Positions 16,332 through 24,842 of a DNA stretch of 42,241 nucleotides are shown here, in pieces (the first letter of the stretch is position 1; each line of letters begins with the position of its first letter). The notes beneath the pieces were generated by a model that made no database searches, was not told the DNA's origin, and saw only the letters and a list, made by a program, of their open reading frames with translations. Source of the stretch: Sandarakinorhabdus sp. (lineage in GTDB: Bacteria; Pseudomonadota; Alphaproteobacteria; Sphingomonadales; Sphingomonadaceae). A program made the position numbers and the translations under genes. The stretch lies in contig JAIMJL010000011.1 in the NCBI GenBank assembly GCA_020693225.1, positions 1-42,241 on the forward strand, written 5' to 3'.

Positions 16332-17210
16332 ATGACCAACCCCGACAGCGATCGCCTGCTAGGTTTCACCTTGCCGCAGCGCGGAGCGCGCGGCCGGATC
16401 GTGCGTCTCGATGCAACCGTCAGTGCGATTCTCGCCGCGCACGCCTATCCGCCGCAGATTGCCCGGCTGCTGGCGGAGGCCTTGCTGCTCGCCAGCCTGC
16501 TGGGTGATCTGTTGCGGCCGGATGCCGGCCAGCTCACCTTGCAGGCCAAGGGCGAGGGCGGGCCGGTTACCCTGCTGGTGGCGGATTATCGCGAGGGCGC
16601 CATTCGCGGCTATGCCAGCCAGGATCTCGATCGCCGCTTCGAAGCCGGGCAAACGCTCGCCGCGCTGTTCGGCAAGGGCTATCTGGTGATCACCCTCGAT
16701 CAAACCAACGCCAGCGAACGCTATCAGGGCATCGTCGAGCTGGGCGGCGAGACGCTGCAGCAGGCAGCGGAAATCTATTTCGAAAACAGCGAGCAGCTTC
16801 CCACCCTCGTGCGGCTGGCCGCCGAGCCGAAGCCGGATGGCGGCTGGATTGCCGGCGGCATGATCGTGCAGCACCTGTCGCGCTCGGAACTGGGTGCGGC
16901 ACGGCTGCATGTGGAGGGAGGCAATGCCGACTGGGCGCATGTCGCAGCGCTGTCCGCAACCGTATCGCCCGAAGAGCTCATCGATCCGGCGCTGGGCCTC
17001 GAAGACCTGCTGTGGCGGCTGTTTCACGAGGACGAGGTGCGGGTGCTGCCGCCGGTTCTGCTGGCGCGCGGCTGCCGCTGCTCGCCCGATCATATCCGCC
17101 ATGTCCTGCAGCAGTTTCCGGAAGAGGAGCGCCAGACCATGCGCAATGCCGATGGCGTGATCTCCGTCGATTGCGAATTCTGCTCGAAACAGTTTCTGCT
17201 CGAAGTTTAG
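16332..17210 (+). CDS. hslO: Hsp33 redox-regulated chaperone
   Basis: 292 residues. It is a holdase activated by oxidation: under oxidative stress the zinc-binding cysteines form disulfides and release the binding surface. The redox switch is at the C-terminus as CxC (Cys248, Cys250 in GCRCSPDH) and CxxC (Cys281, Cys284 in DCEFCSKQF). The core contains VTLLVADYREGAIRGYA and ASERYQGIVEL. The position downstream of argD-argF is common in alphaproteobacteria, but here a REPIN-like element separates them. Confidence 0.95.
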   Translation: MTNPDSDRLLGFTLPQRGARGRIVRLDATVSAILAAHAYPPQIARLLAEALLLASLLGDLLRPDAGQLTLQAKGEGGPVTLLVADYREGAIRGYASQDLDRRFEAGQTLAALFGKGYLVITLDQTNASERYQGIVELGGETLQQAAEIYFENSEQLPTLVRLAAEPKPDGGWIAGGMIVQHLSRSELGAARLHVEGGNADWAHVAALSATVSPEELIDPALGLEDLLWRLFHEDEVRVLPPVLLARGCRCSPDHIRHVLQQFPEEERQTMRNADGVISVDCEFCSKQFLLEV

Positions 17211-17243
17211 CAACCTGTAAGCAAAACTGTCGTATGATGGCTT

Positions 17244-17630
17244 ATGCGCCGAATTGTCTTGATCGCCCTTTGCCTGCCCATCGCGGCCTTGGCGCAGTCC
17301 ATCGCACCGAAGGTGCTGGCCGACGGCTTCGCGCCCGGCCTCTGGCAGCCGGTTGAGGTCGGCAACGCCGATCAGCCGCTCGCACCCATCTGCCTGGCGT
17401 CCATCACCCATCTGGTCACCCAGGGCCGCGGCGGCGCCGGCTGCCAGCTCAGCTTGCTGGCAGACGCCCCGGACAACGCCGTCATCCGCTACAAATGCAA
17501 CGCAAGCCTGTCCGGCCGCACGGAAATCCGCCGCGACGCCGCCGGCATCTACACCATCCATGCCCAGGGCCTGCACAATGGCCACCCCTTCGCCTCACAC
17601 GCCGAATGGCGCCGCACCGGCGCCTGCTAG
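17244..17630 (+). CDS. small exported protein, DUF3617-like
   Basis: 128 residues with a clear signal peptide (MRRIVLIALCLPIAALAQ). The mature part has PGLWQPVEVGN, then cysteines in PICLASI and GAGCQLSLL, VIRYKCNASLSGRTEIRRD, and a terminal TGAC. The pattern of W near the start, paired Cys and a YxC-GxxE strand resembles the DUF3617-type periplasmic proteins frequent in sphingomonads; function unknown. The stop codon TAG lies inside the end of the dispersed two-hairpin repeat that begins at 17627, so the insertion may have set the present C-terminus. Confidence 0.75.
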   Translation: MRRIVLIALCLPIAALAQSIAPKVLADGFAPGLWQPVEVGNADQPLAPICLASITHLVTQGRGGAGCQLSLLADAPDNAVIRYKCNASLSGRTEIRRDAAGIYTIHAQGLHNGHPFASHAEWRRTGAC

Positions 17631-17730
17631 AGCGAGTCTCGTTCTGATTGCATCAGAACGGCCGCTCTATCCTTATGATTTTCCGCATGGGTTTTCGATG
17701 CTCGTGATTCCACGAGATCGAAACATGCTC
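17627..17730 (-). repeat. dispersed two-hairpin repeat, copy A
   Basis: A 104-bp element in the opposite orientation to copies B (24678) and C (40852). Read on the minus strand it has hairpin 1 closed by GCATG/CATGC, a linker near GGAAAATCATAAGG, and hairpin 2 closed by TAGAGCG/CGCTCTA with inner stem CGTTCTGAT/ATCAGAACG. In this copy hairpin 1 is perfectly paired (TTTCGAT with ATCGAAA; CTCGTG with CACGAG). It lies between convergent genes. Confidence 0.85.
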
Positions 17731-17737
17731 CAAGCGG

Positions 17738-18787
17738 TCAATCGAACCGCAGATCGCCCCATTCCGGTTCCGCCAGATAGGGTGTGATATCCACCTCCGC
17801 GAGCGCCGCCGGGTTCCATTTGGGAGAGCGGTCCTTGTCGATCAGCTGCGCCCGAACGCCCTCATAAAAATCCCGGCCCGTCTTGATCCCGCTCACCATG
17901 CGGTATTCCAGCTTCAAACACGCCTCGATCGTGCTGCCGCGCCCCTCGCGCAGCCCGTGCAGCGTCAGCGCGCACGACGTCGGCGACATGGCGCGGATGA
18001 TGGCCGCCTGTGCATTGGCCCAGTCATCGCCGGTATCCAGCGAGTCCAGAATCGCCTGCACGCTGTCATGCCCGAAATGGAAATCGATCCCGTCCTGCAG
18101 GCCGGTGATGCTGTCCGCACCGGGGCCGCTGTCGAAGGTGCCAAGGATATGCTCAACCGGCTCATGCGCATGCGCCAGCCGATCCTTCAGCATCGCCAGT
18201 CGTTCCGCTTCCACGAAATGCGTGGCAATTCCCGCCGCCTTGCAGTCGGCGGCCTTCAACCGCGCGCCGGTCAGCCCCAGCCAGGTGCCCAGCTCGCCTG
18301 CCAGCAATGGCAGCGCATGCGTGCCGCCCACATCGGGGATCAACCCGATCCCGGTTTCCGGCATCGCAAACAGCATCCGCCCGGTCGCCACTCGCCACGG
18401 CGCATGGATGGAAATCCCCACCCCGCCACCCATCGTCACCCCGTCCAGCAGCGCCACATAGGGCTTGGGATAATGCGCAATGGCCTGGTTCATGCGATAT
18501 TCGTCGTGGAAAAAGCCCTCCCACTCCGCGCTGCCCGCCCGTCCGGCGTGATACAGGCCCACCACATCACCCCCGGCACAAAAGGCGCGCTCGCCCGCCC
18601 CCTCCACGATCACCCGATCGATCGCCGGGTCGCCGGCCCAATCGATCAGCTGGCGGTGAAAGGCCGCGCACATGCCGCGGTTCAAGGCATTCAACGCCTG
18701 TGGCCGGTTCAGCGTTGCCACCCCGGCCCGGCCAATGCGGGTAAAAACAATCTCAGGCTGCGTTGGGGCAGGGGTTGCAAGCGTCAT
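17738..18787 (-). CDS. 3-hydroxyisobutyryl-CoA hydrolase (enoyl-CoA hydratase superfamily)
   Basis: 349 residues, the length of 3-hydroxyisobutyryl-CoA hydrolase and well above simple enoyl-CoA hydratases. The crotonase core shows GERAFCAGGDVVGLY and DGVTMGGGVGISIH (oxyanion hole), then MPETGIGLIPDVGGTH. The HIBCH-type C-terminal half is present with SPTSCALTLHGL, EYRMVSGI, DFYEGVRAQLIDKD and SPKWNPAALAEV. The enzyme releases 3-hydroxyisobutyrate from its CoA ester in valine catabolism. It starts in an ATGA overlap with the thioesterase gene. No other valine catabolic genes are visible nearby, so the substrate is inferred from family only. Confidence 0.88.
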   Translation of the reverse strand: MTLATPAPTQPEIVFTRIGRAGVATLNRPQALNALNRGMCAAFHRQLIDWAGDPAIDRVIVEGAGERAFCAGGDVVGLYHAGRAGSAEWEGFFHDEYRMNQAIAHYPKPYVALLDGVTMGGGVGISIHAPWRVATGRMLFAMPETGIGLIPDVGGTHALPLLAGELGTWLGLTGARLKAADCKAAGIATHFVEAERLAMLKDRLAHAHEPVEHILGTFDSGPGADSITGLQDGIDFHFGHDSVQAILDSLDTGDDWANAQAAIIRAMSPTSCALTLHGLREGRGSTIEACLKLEYRMVSGIKTGRDFYEGVRAQLIDKDRSPKWNPAALAEVDITPYLAEPEWGDLRFD

Positions 18788-19257
18788 CCAGCAGATCCTT
18801 CCACAAAATGGCCTTCCACAAAATGACCGGGGCCATCCACCTCCACCAGCATAACGGCCGTCGAAAGCCGGGCCAGCAGCTTGTCTGAGGCGTCCAGCAG
18901 ATCGGCCTCGGCAAACACGATGGTACGGCCGAACTTGATCACCCGCCCCACCGCAAAAACTTCCGAATGCATCCGTGCGGCGGCAAAAAAGCTCACCTTG
19001 AACTCAATGGTCGGCACCCCGACCCGCCGCCCGGCGCGGGCGATCACTGCCGTTGCCGCCGCATCATCCAGTGCGGTGGTGATGATCCCGCCCTGCAGAT
19101 TGCCCATCGGATTGCAGAATTCCGGCTTGGCGATCATCGCATAGCGCGTCGTGCCCGCCTTGCTGTCGATGGCCAGCAGCTCCAGCTCCAGCAAGGTCGT
19201 GGTGGCAGCCTTGCGCTTGCGCATCATGGCCAGCAAGGCTTCATCGTCAACCGGCAT
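18784..19257 (-). CDS. PaaI-type hotdog-fold thioesterase
   Basis: 157 residues. The hotdog thioesterase core is visible: EFCNPMGNLQGGIITTALDDAA (equivalent of the HGG-type helix region), GVPTIEFKVSFFAAA and RVIKFGRTIVFAEADLLD. It probably hydrolyses an acyl-CoA; the coupled 3-hydroxyisobutyryl-CoA hydrolase supports acyl-CoA metabolism. The ATG at 19257 overlaps the murI stop (TGATG). The C-terminus ends GHFVEGHFVEGSAG, from a 15-bp tandem duplication at 18797-18826 that may be recent. Confidence 0.87.
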   Translation of the reverse strand: MPVDDEALLAMMRKRKAATTTLLELELLAIDSKAGTTRYAMIAKPEFCNPMGNLQGGIITTALDDAAATAVIARAGRRVGVPTIEFKVSFFAAARMHSEVFAVGRVIKFGRTIVFAEADLLDASDKLLARLSTAVMLVEVDGPGHFVEGHFVEGSAG

Positions 19258-20057
19258 CAAAGACTTTCCACGCTGTCCAGGCCAAAAGCCTTAAGCGCCG
19301 GCCGCAGGGGTGCCAAGCCTTCCAGCCCGCCCGTGAAGATCGCCCGGTTCGCCGCCGCGCCGCTCGCACGCTCGCCGTCCAACGCAGCCAGCAGATATGC
19401 CGCCCGCCGGGCAATGCCGTCCGCCCCGTCCACAAAGGCGATAGGCCAGGGGCAGGCCGCCGCCAGCGCATCTGCCACCAAAGGAAAATGCGTGCAGGCC
19501 AGAACGATGGTATCCAGCCGCTCGCCACCGGGCTGGCCGGTCAGCCCGGCGATCGCGTCGCGGAAAATCTGCGGGTCAGGGCTTTTGCCCCGCAGCGTCT
19601 GCTCGGCCGCATCCACCAGCGCCGCGCTGCCATGCCGCAACACCAGGCAATCGGCGGCAAAGCGCGCGCTCAGATCGTCCACATAAGCCTGCCGCACGGT
19701 CGCCTCCGTTCCCAGCACGCCGATCACCCGGCTTCTCGATCGCTCCGCCGCCGGCTTGATCGCCGGCACCGTGCCCACCACCGGCACCGCCAACACCGGC
19801 CGCACATGCCCCAGCGCAATGGTGGATGCGGTGTTGCAGGCAATGATGGCAATCGCCGGGTCCAGCCGCTCGGTCAGCCGGCCCAGCAACCCGGCCACCC
19901 GGGCAGACACATGCGCCTCCGCCTTGGTACCATAGGGATAGCCCGCCGAGTCGGCACAATAGACCAGCGGCCACTCTGGCAGCCGCGCCGCCACCGCGCG
20001 CAGCACCGAAAGCCCGCCCACCCCGGAATCCAGCAAGAGAATCGGCTTGCGCATCAT
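19257..20057 (-). CDS. murI: glutamate racemase
   Basis: 266 residues. It makes D-glutamate for peptidoglycan by two-base racemisation. The N-terminal LLLDSGVGGLSVLRAV and GYPYGTK, the first catalytic cysteine in IIACNTASTIAL (Cys74) and the second in IVLACTHFPLV are all present. Two adjacent ATGs (20057, 20054) are possible starts; both lie in the stop codon overlap with the phospholipase D-like gene. It belongs to a four-gene minus-strand unit. Confidence 0.95.
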   Translation of the reverse strand: MMRKPILLLDSGVGGLSVLRAVAARLPEWPLVYCADSAGYPYGTKAEAHVSARVAGLLGRLTERLDPAIAIIACNTASTIALGHVRPVLAVPVVGTVPAIKPAAERSRSRVIGVLGTEATVRQAYVDDLSARFAADCLVLRHGSAALVDAAEQTLRGKSPDPQIFRDAIAGLTGQPGGERLDTIVLACTHFPLVADALAAACPWPIAFVDGADGIARRAAYLLAALDGERASGAAANRAIFTGGLEGLAPLRPALKAFGLDSVESL

Positions 20058-21790
20058 ACCAGATCATCCGGCACGAACCACGCCGGCCGGCCAAAGCGCC
20101 GCGCCCGTGTCAGCTGATATGGCACGACAAAGCCCTGTCGTTCGGCCGGCGGCTTCAGGATGTTCGCATTTGCCGTTTCGCGCCAATAGGCCAGCCCGCC
20201 ATCCAGCGCCGGGGCGGCCCCCGGCGAACACGCCAGCAGCTGGCCCCAAAGCCGCTGCCGCATGTCGGCAACGCCATCGGCATCCTCCCACAACAGCCCG
20301 AATTCGCTGTCCCAGGCAAAGCTGCGGTTGTTGATATTGGCGGAAGAAACCAGCCCAAAGCGATCGTCGGCCAGCATCAGCTTGGAATGCACATAGATCA
20401 TGCCCGACCCATACACTGCGCCGCGATCCGCCACATATTTCCGCTCATCGTCGGTCAACGGCGATGTCTTCGCCAGAGAAAAAAAGCCGATCCGCTCCCC
20501 CAGCCGAGCCTTCATGTGCAGCAGGGCTCGACTCTGCAGATATTCGCCATGCCGATGCGCGGGATTGTCGCGCTCCCCTCCGAAGGCCACCTCATCCGGC
20601 GCCTGCGGCAGCAGGATGATGATCTGCAAGCCTGGCGCGCGTCGGGCCTGCTGCACGATCCAGCGCGCTGCGCGGCCATAGCGAAAGAATTGCGCCTCGA
20701 TATACAGCAGCTTCTGTGCGGCAAAGATCAGCGAACGATAGCCGCGCATCAGCTCGCGAATGTGCGCGGCCGGGCCAACGGCAAAGGCATTGCGGCTGCG
20801 GCGTGAAAGCGTCCGCAATAGCTGCACCCGCGCTGTTCCATCCGCCAGCGCCGGCACCGGGCGGCCCTCTGCCGCCGCAATGGTGTCCAGCGGCTCGATG
20901 GTCAGCACACGCTCGGCGTTGGTCATCCAGTGCCGAGTGATCTCCACATAGCGCGGCAGCGCATAGTTCCACAATCGGCGGAAATGTTCGGCTGCATCGG
21001 CTGCCGCCGGCCCCTCCAGCCGCACGCTCACATCGTGCCAGCTCTCATCGGCAGGCTGGGCATAGTGTCGGGTCTCCCAGCGCCGCTCGTTGATGTCGAT
21101 GCCGCCGATGATAGCAACCCTTCCGTCCACCACGGCAAATTTGTGGTGATGTGTCGCCGGCCACAGCCGGGGCGCTGGGCCGCGCCGAAACCGCGCCCGT
21201 CCGCCGCGCAGATGGTGATAGCGCCACAGCCCGGGGCGCACATCCACCAGCTGCTCCAGCTCCTCATCGGTGCCCTTCAGCCCGTCCAGCACCCGCCGGA
21301 TCACAAATCCCATGGGCAGCCGCAGCAGCTGCCGGGTCGCCCAGCCCACTTCCCCCGGATGCTGGGCAATGATCATCTCGAATCGCTCCCGCGCATCGGC
21401 GTCCAGCGTCCCGGCCATGATAGCCAGCGTGCGGAAGGTCCTCCACGAGCTGCCATGCAGAGCATGCGCCACCGTCGGCTCGAAATCGGTCAACAGCAGC
21501 CGCACCGTCAGTCCGCGCTGCACGGCATGCTGCAAAAGCGCGGTCCAGTCCGCAAGCCCCAGCGCCCGCGCTTCGGCCGAGCGGCTCTTCGTGTCCGGAT
21601 CAAACACCCGGAATGCCAGATACACCGTGTCGTTTGCGCCGAGCACAAGCCGCTCCAGATCCGGAAACATGTCGGCGCTCAGGATCAACGGCGTCACCCG
21701 GTTTCCGTCCCGCACCGGAAACGGGCAATCGGCTGGCCCCGAGGTGCGTTCCGGTCCGCGATCGTCTGGCAGAAATGGCGCGTCCGGCAT
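20054..21790 (-). CDS. phospholipase D-like phosphatidyltransferase
   Basis: 578 residues with two HKD motifs. The first is HHHKFAVVD (His215, Lys217, Asp222) followed by AIIGGIDINERRW; the second is VHSKLMLADD (His468, Lys470, Asp475) followed by SSANINNRSFAWDSE. It has no signal peptide or membrane anchor, unlike typical cardiolipin synthases. Family members hydrolyse or transfer phosphatidyl groups (phospholipase D, cardiolipin synthase or related). The ATG at 21790 gives a product beginning just before the conserved PLILSADMFPDLERL; the frame is open much further upstream, into the Rieske gene on the other strand. Divergent from that gene. Confidence 0.88.
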   Translation of the reverse strand: MPDAPFLPDDRGPERTSGPADCPFPVRDGNRVTPLILSADMFPDLERLVLGANDTVYLAFRVFDPDTKSRSAEARALGLADWTALLQHAVQRGLTVRLLLTDFEPTVAHALHGSSWRTFRTLAIMAGTLDADARERFEMIIAQHPGEVGWATRQLLRLPMGFVIRRVLDGLKGTDEELEQLVDVRPGLWRYHHLRGGRARFRRGPAPRLWPATHHHKFAVVDGRVAIIGGIDINERRWETRHYAQPADESWHDVSVRLEGPAAADAAEHFRRLWNYALPRYVEITRHWMTNAERVLTIEPLDTIAAAEGRPVPALADGTARVQLLRTLSRRSRNAFAVGPAAHIRELMRGYRSLIFAAQKLLYIEAQFFRYGRAARWIVQQARRAPGLQIIILLPQAPDEVAFGGERDNPAHRHGEYLQSRALLHMKARLGERIGFFSLAKTSPLTDDERKYVADRGAVYGSGMIYVHSKLMLADDRFGLVSSANINNRSFAWDSEFGLLWEDADGVADMRQRLWGQLLACSPGAAPALDGGLAYWRETANANILKPPAERQGFVVPYQLTRARRFGRPAWFVPDDLV

Positions 21791-21902
21791 GAAGACTCCC
21801 GTGCAGGTCATACCGACTCCGCCGCCCTGCCATAGCATGCCGCGCCGGCAAGAAAAGCAAGCCGGTTGCCCCGCAGGCTCGCCCGGCATAGACGCTTCCC
21901 CC

Positions 21903-23072
21903 ATGACCAGCGCGCACATGATCCGCGATCCGGCCACCGATCCGGACGAACACTGGAGCCTGCCCGGCTGGGTGTATCGCGATCCCGAGTTCTTCGCCGC
22001 GGAAAAGGCGCGCGTTCTGCGCCCTAGCTGGCAGATTGTCTGCCACGAAAGCGACGTGCCCCATCCCGGAGACTGGCATTCGCTCGGCTTCCTCGGCGAA
22101 TCCATCCTCGTCGTGCGCGGTGACGATGGCGGGCTGCGCGCCTTCCTCAATGTCTGCCGCCACCGCGGATCGCGCCTCGTCGATGGCGCGTCCGGCTGCG
22201 CCCGCAAACTGGTCTGCCCCTATCATGGCTGGACCTATGGCCTGGATGGCGCACTCACCGGCGTGCCCTTCCGGCGGGATTATCCGGCGCTCGACACGGC
22301 CACAAGCGGGCTGATCCCGGTGGAGCTGGAACGCTGGCAGGGCTTTCTGTTCGTGCGGCTGCAGGGCGGCGGCCCCTCGGTTGCCAGCATGATGGCACCC
22401 TATGCCGCACAGATAGCGCCGCACCGGTTTGCCGATCTCAGGGCAATCGGCCGCGTCACGCTGCGCCCGCGCGCCGTCAACTGGAAGAACGTCGGCGACA
22501 ATTATTCCGATGGCCTGCACATTCCCATCGCCCATCCCGGCCTCACCCGGCTGTTCGGCAAAAGCTACGGGGTGGAAGCCAGCGGCCAGGTCGATCGCAT
22601 GTGGGGTGATCTGGTCGATCGGCCATCGGCCAACCCCAGCGAACGCGCCTACCAGGCCCTCCTCCCGCGCGCCGATCATCTGCCCGAAGCCGCACAGCGC
22701 CAGTGGCTCTATTTCAAGCTGTGGCCCAATATCGCTTTCGACATCTATCCCGATCAGGTGGATTTCATGCAGTTCCTGCCGGTCTCCGCCAGCGAAACGC
22801 TGATCCGCGAAATCAGCTATGCCCTGCCCGATGATCGCCGCGAAATGCGCGCCGCGCGCTATCTGAACTGGCGCATCAACCGCCAGGTCAACGCCGAAGA
22901 CACCGTGCTCATCCAGCGTGTGCAGGATGGCATGCAGTCCGAACGCTTCAGCCGTGGCCCGCTCGCCCTGAGCGAAGTCTGCCTGCGCAATTTCTGCCGC
23001 CGCATGCGAGAGGCCATCCCGCAAAGCCGCCTGCCAACCCCCCCCGCCCCCGGCTGGAGCCACAGCGCATGA
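21903..23072 (+). CDS. Rieske non-haem iron oxygenase, alpha-subunit type
   Basis: 389 residues. The Rieske [2Fe-2S] ligands are CRH (Cys85, His87) and CPYH (Cys105, His108). The catalytic mononuclear iron site is in GDNYSDGLHIPIAHPG with the bridging Asp203 and His206/His211. Such enzymes hydroxylate or demethylate aromatics and quaternary amines with electrons from a reductase. No ferredoxin or reductase gene is adjacent; instead the stop codon overlaps the start of an FAD oxidoreductase (ATGA). Substrate unknown; the compact single-subunit form is closer to demethylase or GbcA-like members than to two-subunit dioxygenases, by general impression. Start: ATG at 21903, no strong Shine-Dalgarno sequence. 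Confidence 0.92.
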   Translation: MTSAHMIRDPATDPDEHWSLPGWVYRDPEFFAAEKARVLRPSWQIVCHESDVPHPGDWHSLGFLGESILVVRGDDGGLRAFLNVCRHRGSRLVDGASGCARKLVCPYHGWTYGLDGALTGVPFRRDYPALDTATSGLIPVELERWQGFLFVRLQGGGPSVASMMAPYAAQIAPHRFADLRAIGRVTLRPRAVNWKNVGDNYSDGLHIPIAHPGLTRLFGKSYGVEASGQVDRMWGDLVDRPSANPSERAYQALLPRADHLPEAAQRQWLYFKLWPNIAFDIYPDQVDFMQFLPVSASETLIREISYALPDDRREMRAARYLNWRINRQVNAEDTVLIQRVQDGMQSERFSRGPLALSEVCLRNFCRRMREAIPQSRLPTPPAPGWSHSA

Positions 23073-24673
23073 CGAAAAAGCTCGATGCGCTGATCATCGG
23101 AGCCGGCCACAATGGCCTGGTCTGCGCCTTCTATCTCGCCCGCGCCGGGCTGAAAGTGCGCATCGTGGAAGCGCGCGACACGGTGGGTGGCGCTGCCGTT
23201 ACCGAAGAATTCCACCCCGGCTTCCGCAATTCGGTCGCCAGCTACACCGTCAGCCTGCTGCAACCCAAAGTCATTCACGACATGAAGCTGGCAGACGAAG
23301 GCTATCGCGTCATCGAGCGCCCGGTTTCCAACTTCCTGCCGCAGGAGGATGGCGGCTATCTGCTGCTCGGCGGCGGGCTGGAACGCACGCAGGCCGAGTT
23401 CCGCAAATTCTCCGCCCGCGATGCCGAAACCCTGCCGGCCTATTATGCCGCGCTGGAAAATGTCGCCGAAGTGCTGCGCAGCCTGGCACTGCAATCGCCG
23501 CCCAACATCGGCGATGGCCTGAAAACCCTGCTCGATGCCGCCCGCCAGGGCCGCGGCCTCGCCCGCATGCCGCTCGATCAGCAACGCGATGTGCTCGATC
23601 TGTTCGTGAAATCCGCCCGCACCTTCCTCGACAGCTGGTTCGAAAGCGAGGCAGTCAAGGCCGCCTTCGGCTTCGATGCCGTGGTCGGCAACTATGCCAG
23701 CCCCGACACGCCCGGCAGCGCCTATGTGCTGCTGCACCATGTGTTCGGCGAAGTGAACGGCAAGAAGGGCGCCTGGGGCCACGCAGTCGGCGGCATGGGC
23801 GCCATCACGCAGGCCATGGCCCGCGTCTGCCGCGCGGCCGGCGTTGAAATCAGCCTCGAATCCCCGGTGTCCCGCGTGCTGGTCGATGGCGGCAGGGTGG
23901 CTGGCGTGAAGCTCGCCAGCGGCGAAGAGATTGCCGCCGCCGCCGTCCTGTCCAATGTCGGCCCCAAGCTGCTCTATGAGCGGCTGGTGGATGCGTCCGA
24001 TCTGCCCGCCGATTTCCTCCGCCGGGCGCGCGCCTTCAAGGCCGGCTCCGGCACCTTCCGCATGAATGTCGCGCTGGCGCACTTGCCGCGCTTCACCTGC
24101 CTGCCCAATCCCGGCGAGCATCTGCAAAGCGGCATCATTCTCGCGCCCACGCTGGACTATATGGATCGCGCCTTCATCGATGCGAAGGCGCACGGCTGGT
24201 CGAAGCAACCGATCGTCGAAATGCTCATCCCCTCCATCGTGGACGACAGTCTCGCCCCCGCCGGCCAGCATGTCGCCAGCCTGTTCTGCCAGCAATTCGC
24301 CCCGCAGCTGCCCGATGGCCGCGATTGGGACTCGGAAGAAGCCGCCGCCGCAGACACCATCATCGAAACGGTGGAGCGCCATGCGCCGGGCTTCCGGCAG
24401 TCCATCCTTGGTCGAAGCATCCTGTCGCCCAAGGGGCTGGAGCGCAAATTCGGCCTGGTGAACGGCGACATCATGCACGGCGCCATGTCGCTCGATCAGC
24501 TCTGGTCGGCCCGCCCGATCCTCGGCCACGGCGCCTATCGGGGCCCGCTGAAAGGCCTCTACATGTGCGGCGCGGGCAGCCATCCCGGCGGCGGGGTCAC
24601 CGGCGCACCCGGTCACAATGCCGCCCGCGAATTGCTGCGCGATCGCAGCCTGCTCGGCAGGCTGCTGGGCTGA
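23069..24673 (+). CDS. phytoene-desaturase-like FAD-dependent oxidoreductase (PYROXD2-like)
   Basis: 534 residues. N-terminal dinucleotide-binding motif ALIIGAGHNGLVCAFYLARA and VEARDTVGGAAVTEE, then FGFDAVVGNYASPDTPGSAY, a GAWGHAVGGMGAITQAMA segment, and the C-terminal FAD motif YMCGAGSHPGGGVTGAPGHN. This is the CrtI/PYROXD2 superfamily, but no carotenoid genes are nearby, so carotenoid desaturation is not implied. Translation is coupled to the Rieske oxygenase through ATGA, which suggests the two act on one substrate or that this protein processes the oxygenase product. Copy B of the two-hairpin repeat begins 5 bp after the stop. Confidence 0.9.
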   Translation: MTKKLDALIIGAGHNGLVCAFYLARAGLKVRIVEARDTVGGAAVTEEFHPGFRNSVASYTVSLLQPKVIHDMKLADEGYRVIERPVSNFLPQEDGGYLLLGGGLERTQAEFRKFSARDAETLPAYYAALENVAEVLRSLALQSPPNIGDGLKTLLDAARQGRGLARMPLDQQRDVLDLFVKSARTFLDSWFESEAVKAAFGFDAVVGNYASPDTPGSAYVLLHHVFGEVNGKKGAWGHAVGGMGAITQAMARVCRAAGVEISLESPVSRVLVDGGRVAGVKLASGEEIAAAAVLSNVGPKLLYERLVDASDLPADFLRRARAFKAGSGTFRMNVALAHLPRFTCLPNPGEHLQSGIILAPTLDYMDRAFIDAKAHGWSKQPIVEMLIPSIVDDSLAPAGQHVASLFCQQFAPQLPDGRDWDSEEAAAADTIIETVERHAPGFRQSILGRSILSPKGLERKFGLVNGDIMHGAMSLDQLWSARPILGHGAYRGPLKGLYMCGAGSHPGGGVTGAPGHNAARELLRDRSLLGRLLG

Positions 24674-24677
24674 CCGG

Positions 24678-24788
24678 CTAGAGAGCATGTTCCGTGTCGG
24701 GTGGAATCACCAGCCTCGAAAAACCCATGCGGAAAAACAGGAAGTTAGAGCGGCCGTTCTGATGCAATCAGAACGAGACTCGCTCTAG
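24678..24788 (+). repeat. dispersed two-hairpin repeat, copy B
   Basis: A 111-bp element bounded by CTAGAG and CTCTAG. Hairpin 2 (TAGAGCG/CGCTCTA outer stem, CGTTCTGAT/ATCAGAACG inner stem) is intact. Hairpin 1 (GCATG...CATGC) has an inner stem with one mismatch and a decayed outer part. It lies between the FAD oxidoreductase and mgtE and could end the Rieske/FAD transcript. Confidence 0.85.
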
Positions 24789-24842
24789 CCCTCCGCCGCG
24801 CGCGGTTGCAATCGCTTCCCCACCGGGCCAAGCAACGCGCAG

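Noticed and set aside
23069-24673. Carotenoid phytoene desaturase (crtI)
   Set aside because: The superfamily fits, but the sequence is PYROXD2-like and no carotenoid genes are nearby; the partner is a Rieske oxygenase.
24789-24842. Magnesium riboswitch before mgtE
   Set aside because: Only 54 bp separate the repeat from the start codon, too short for an M-box or similar element, and no such motif is visible.
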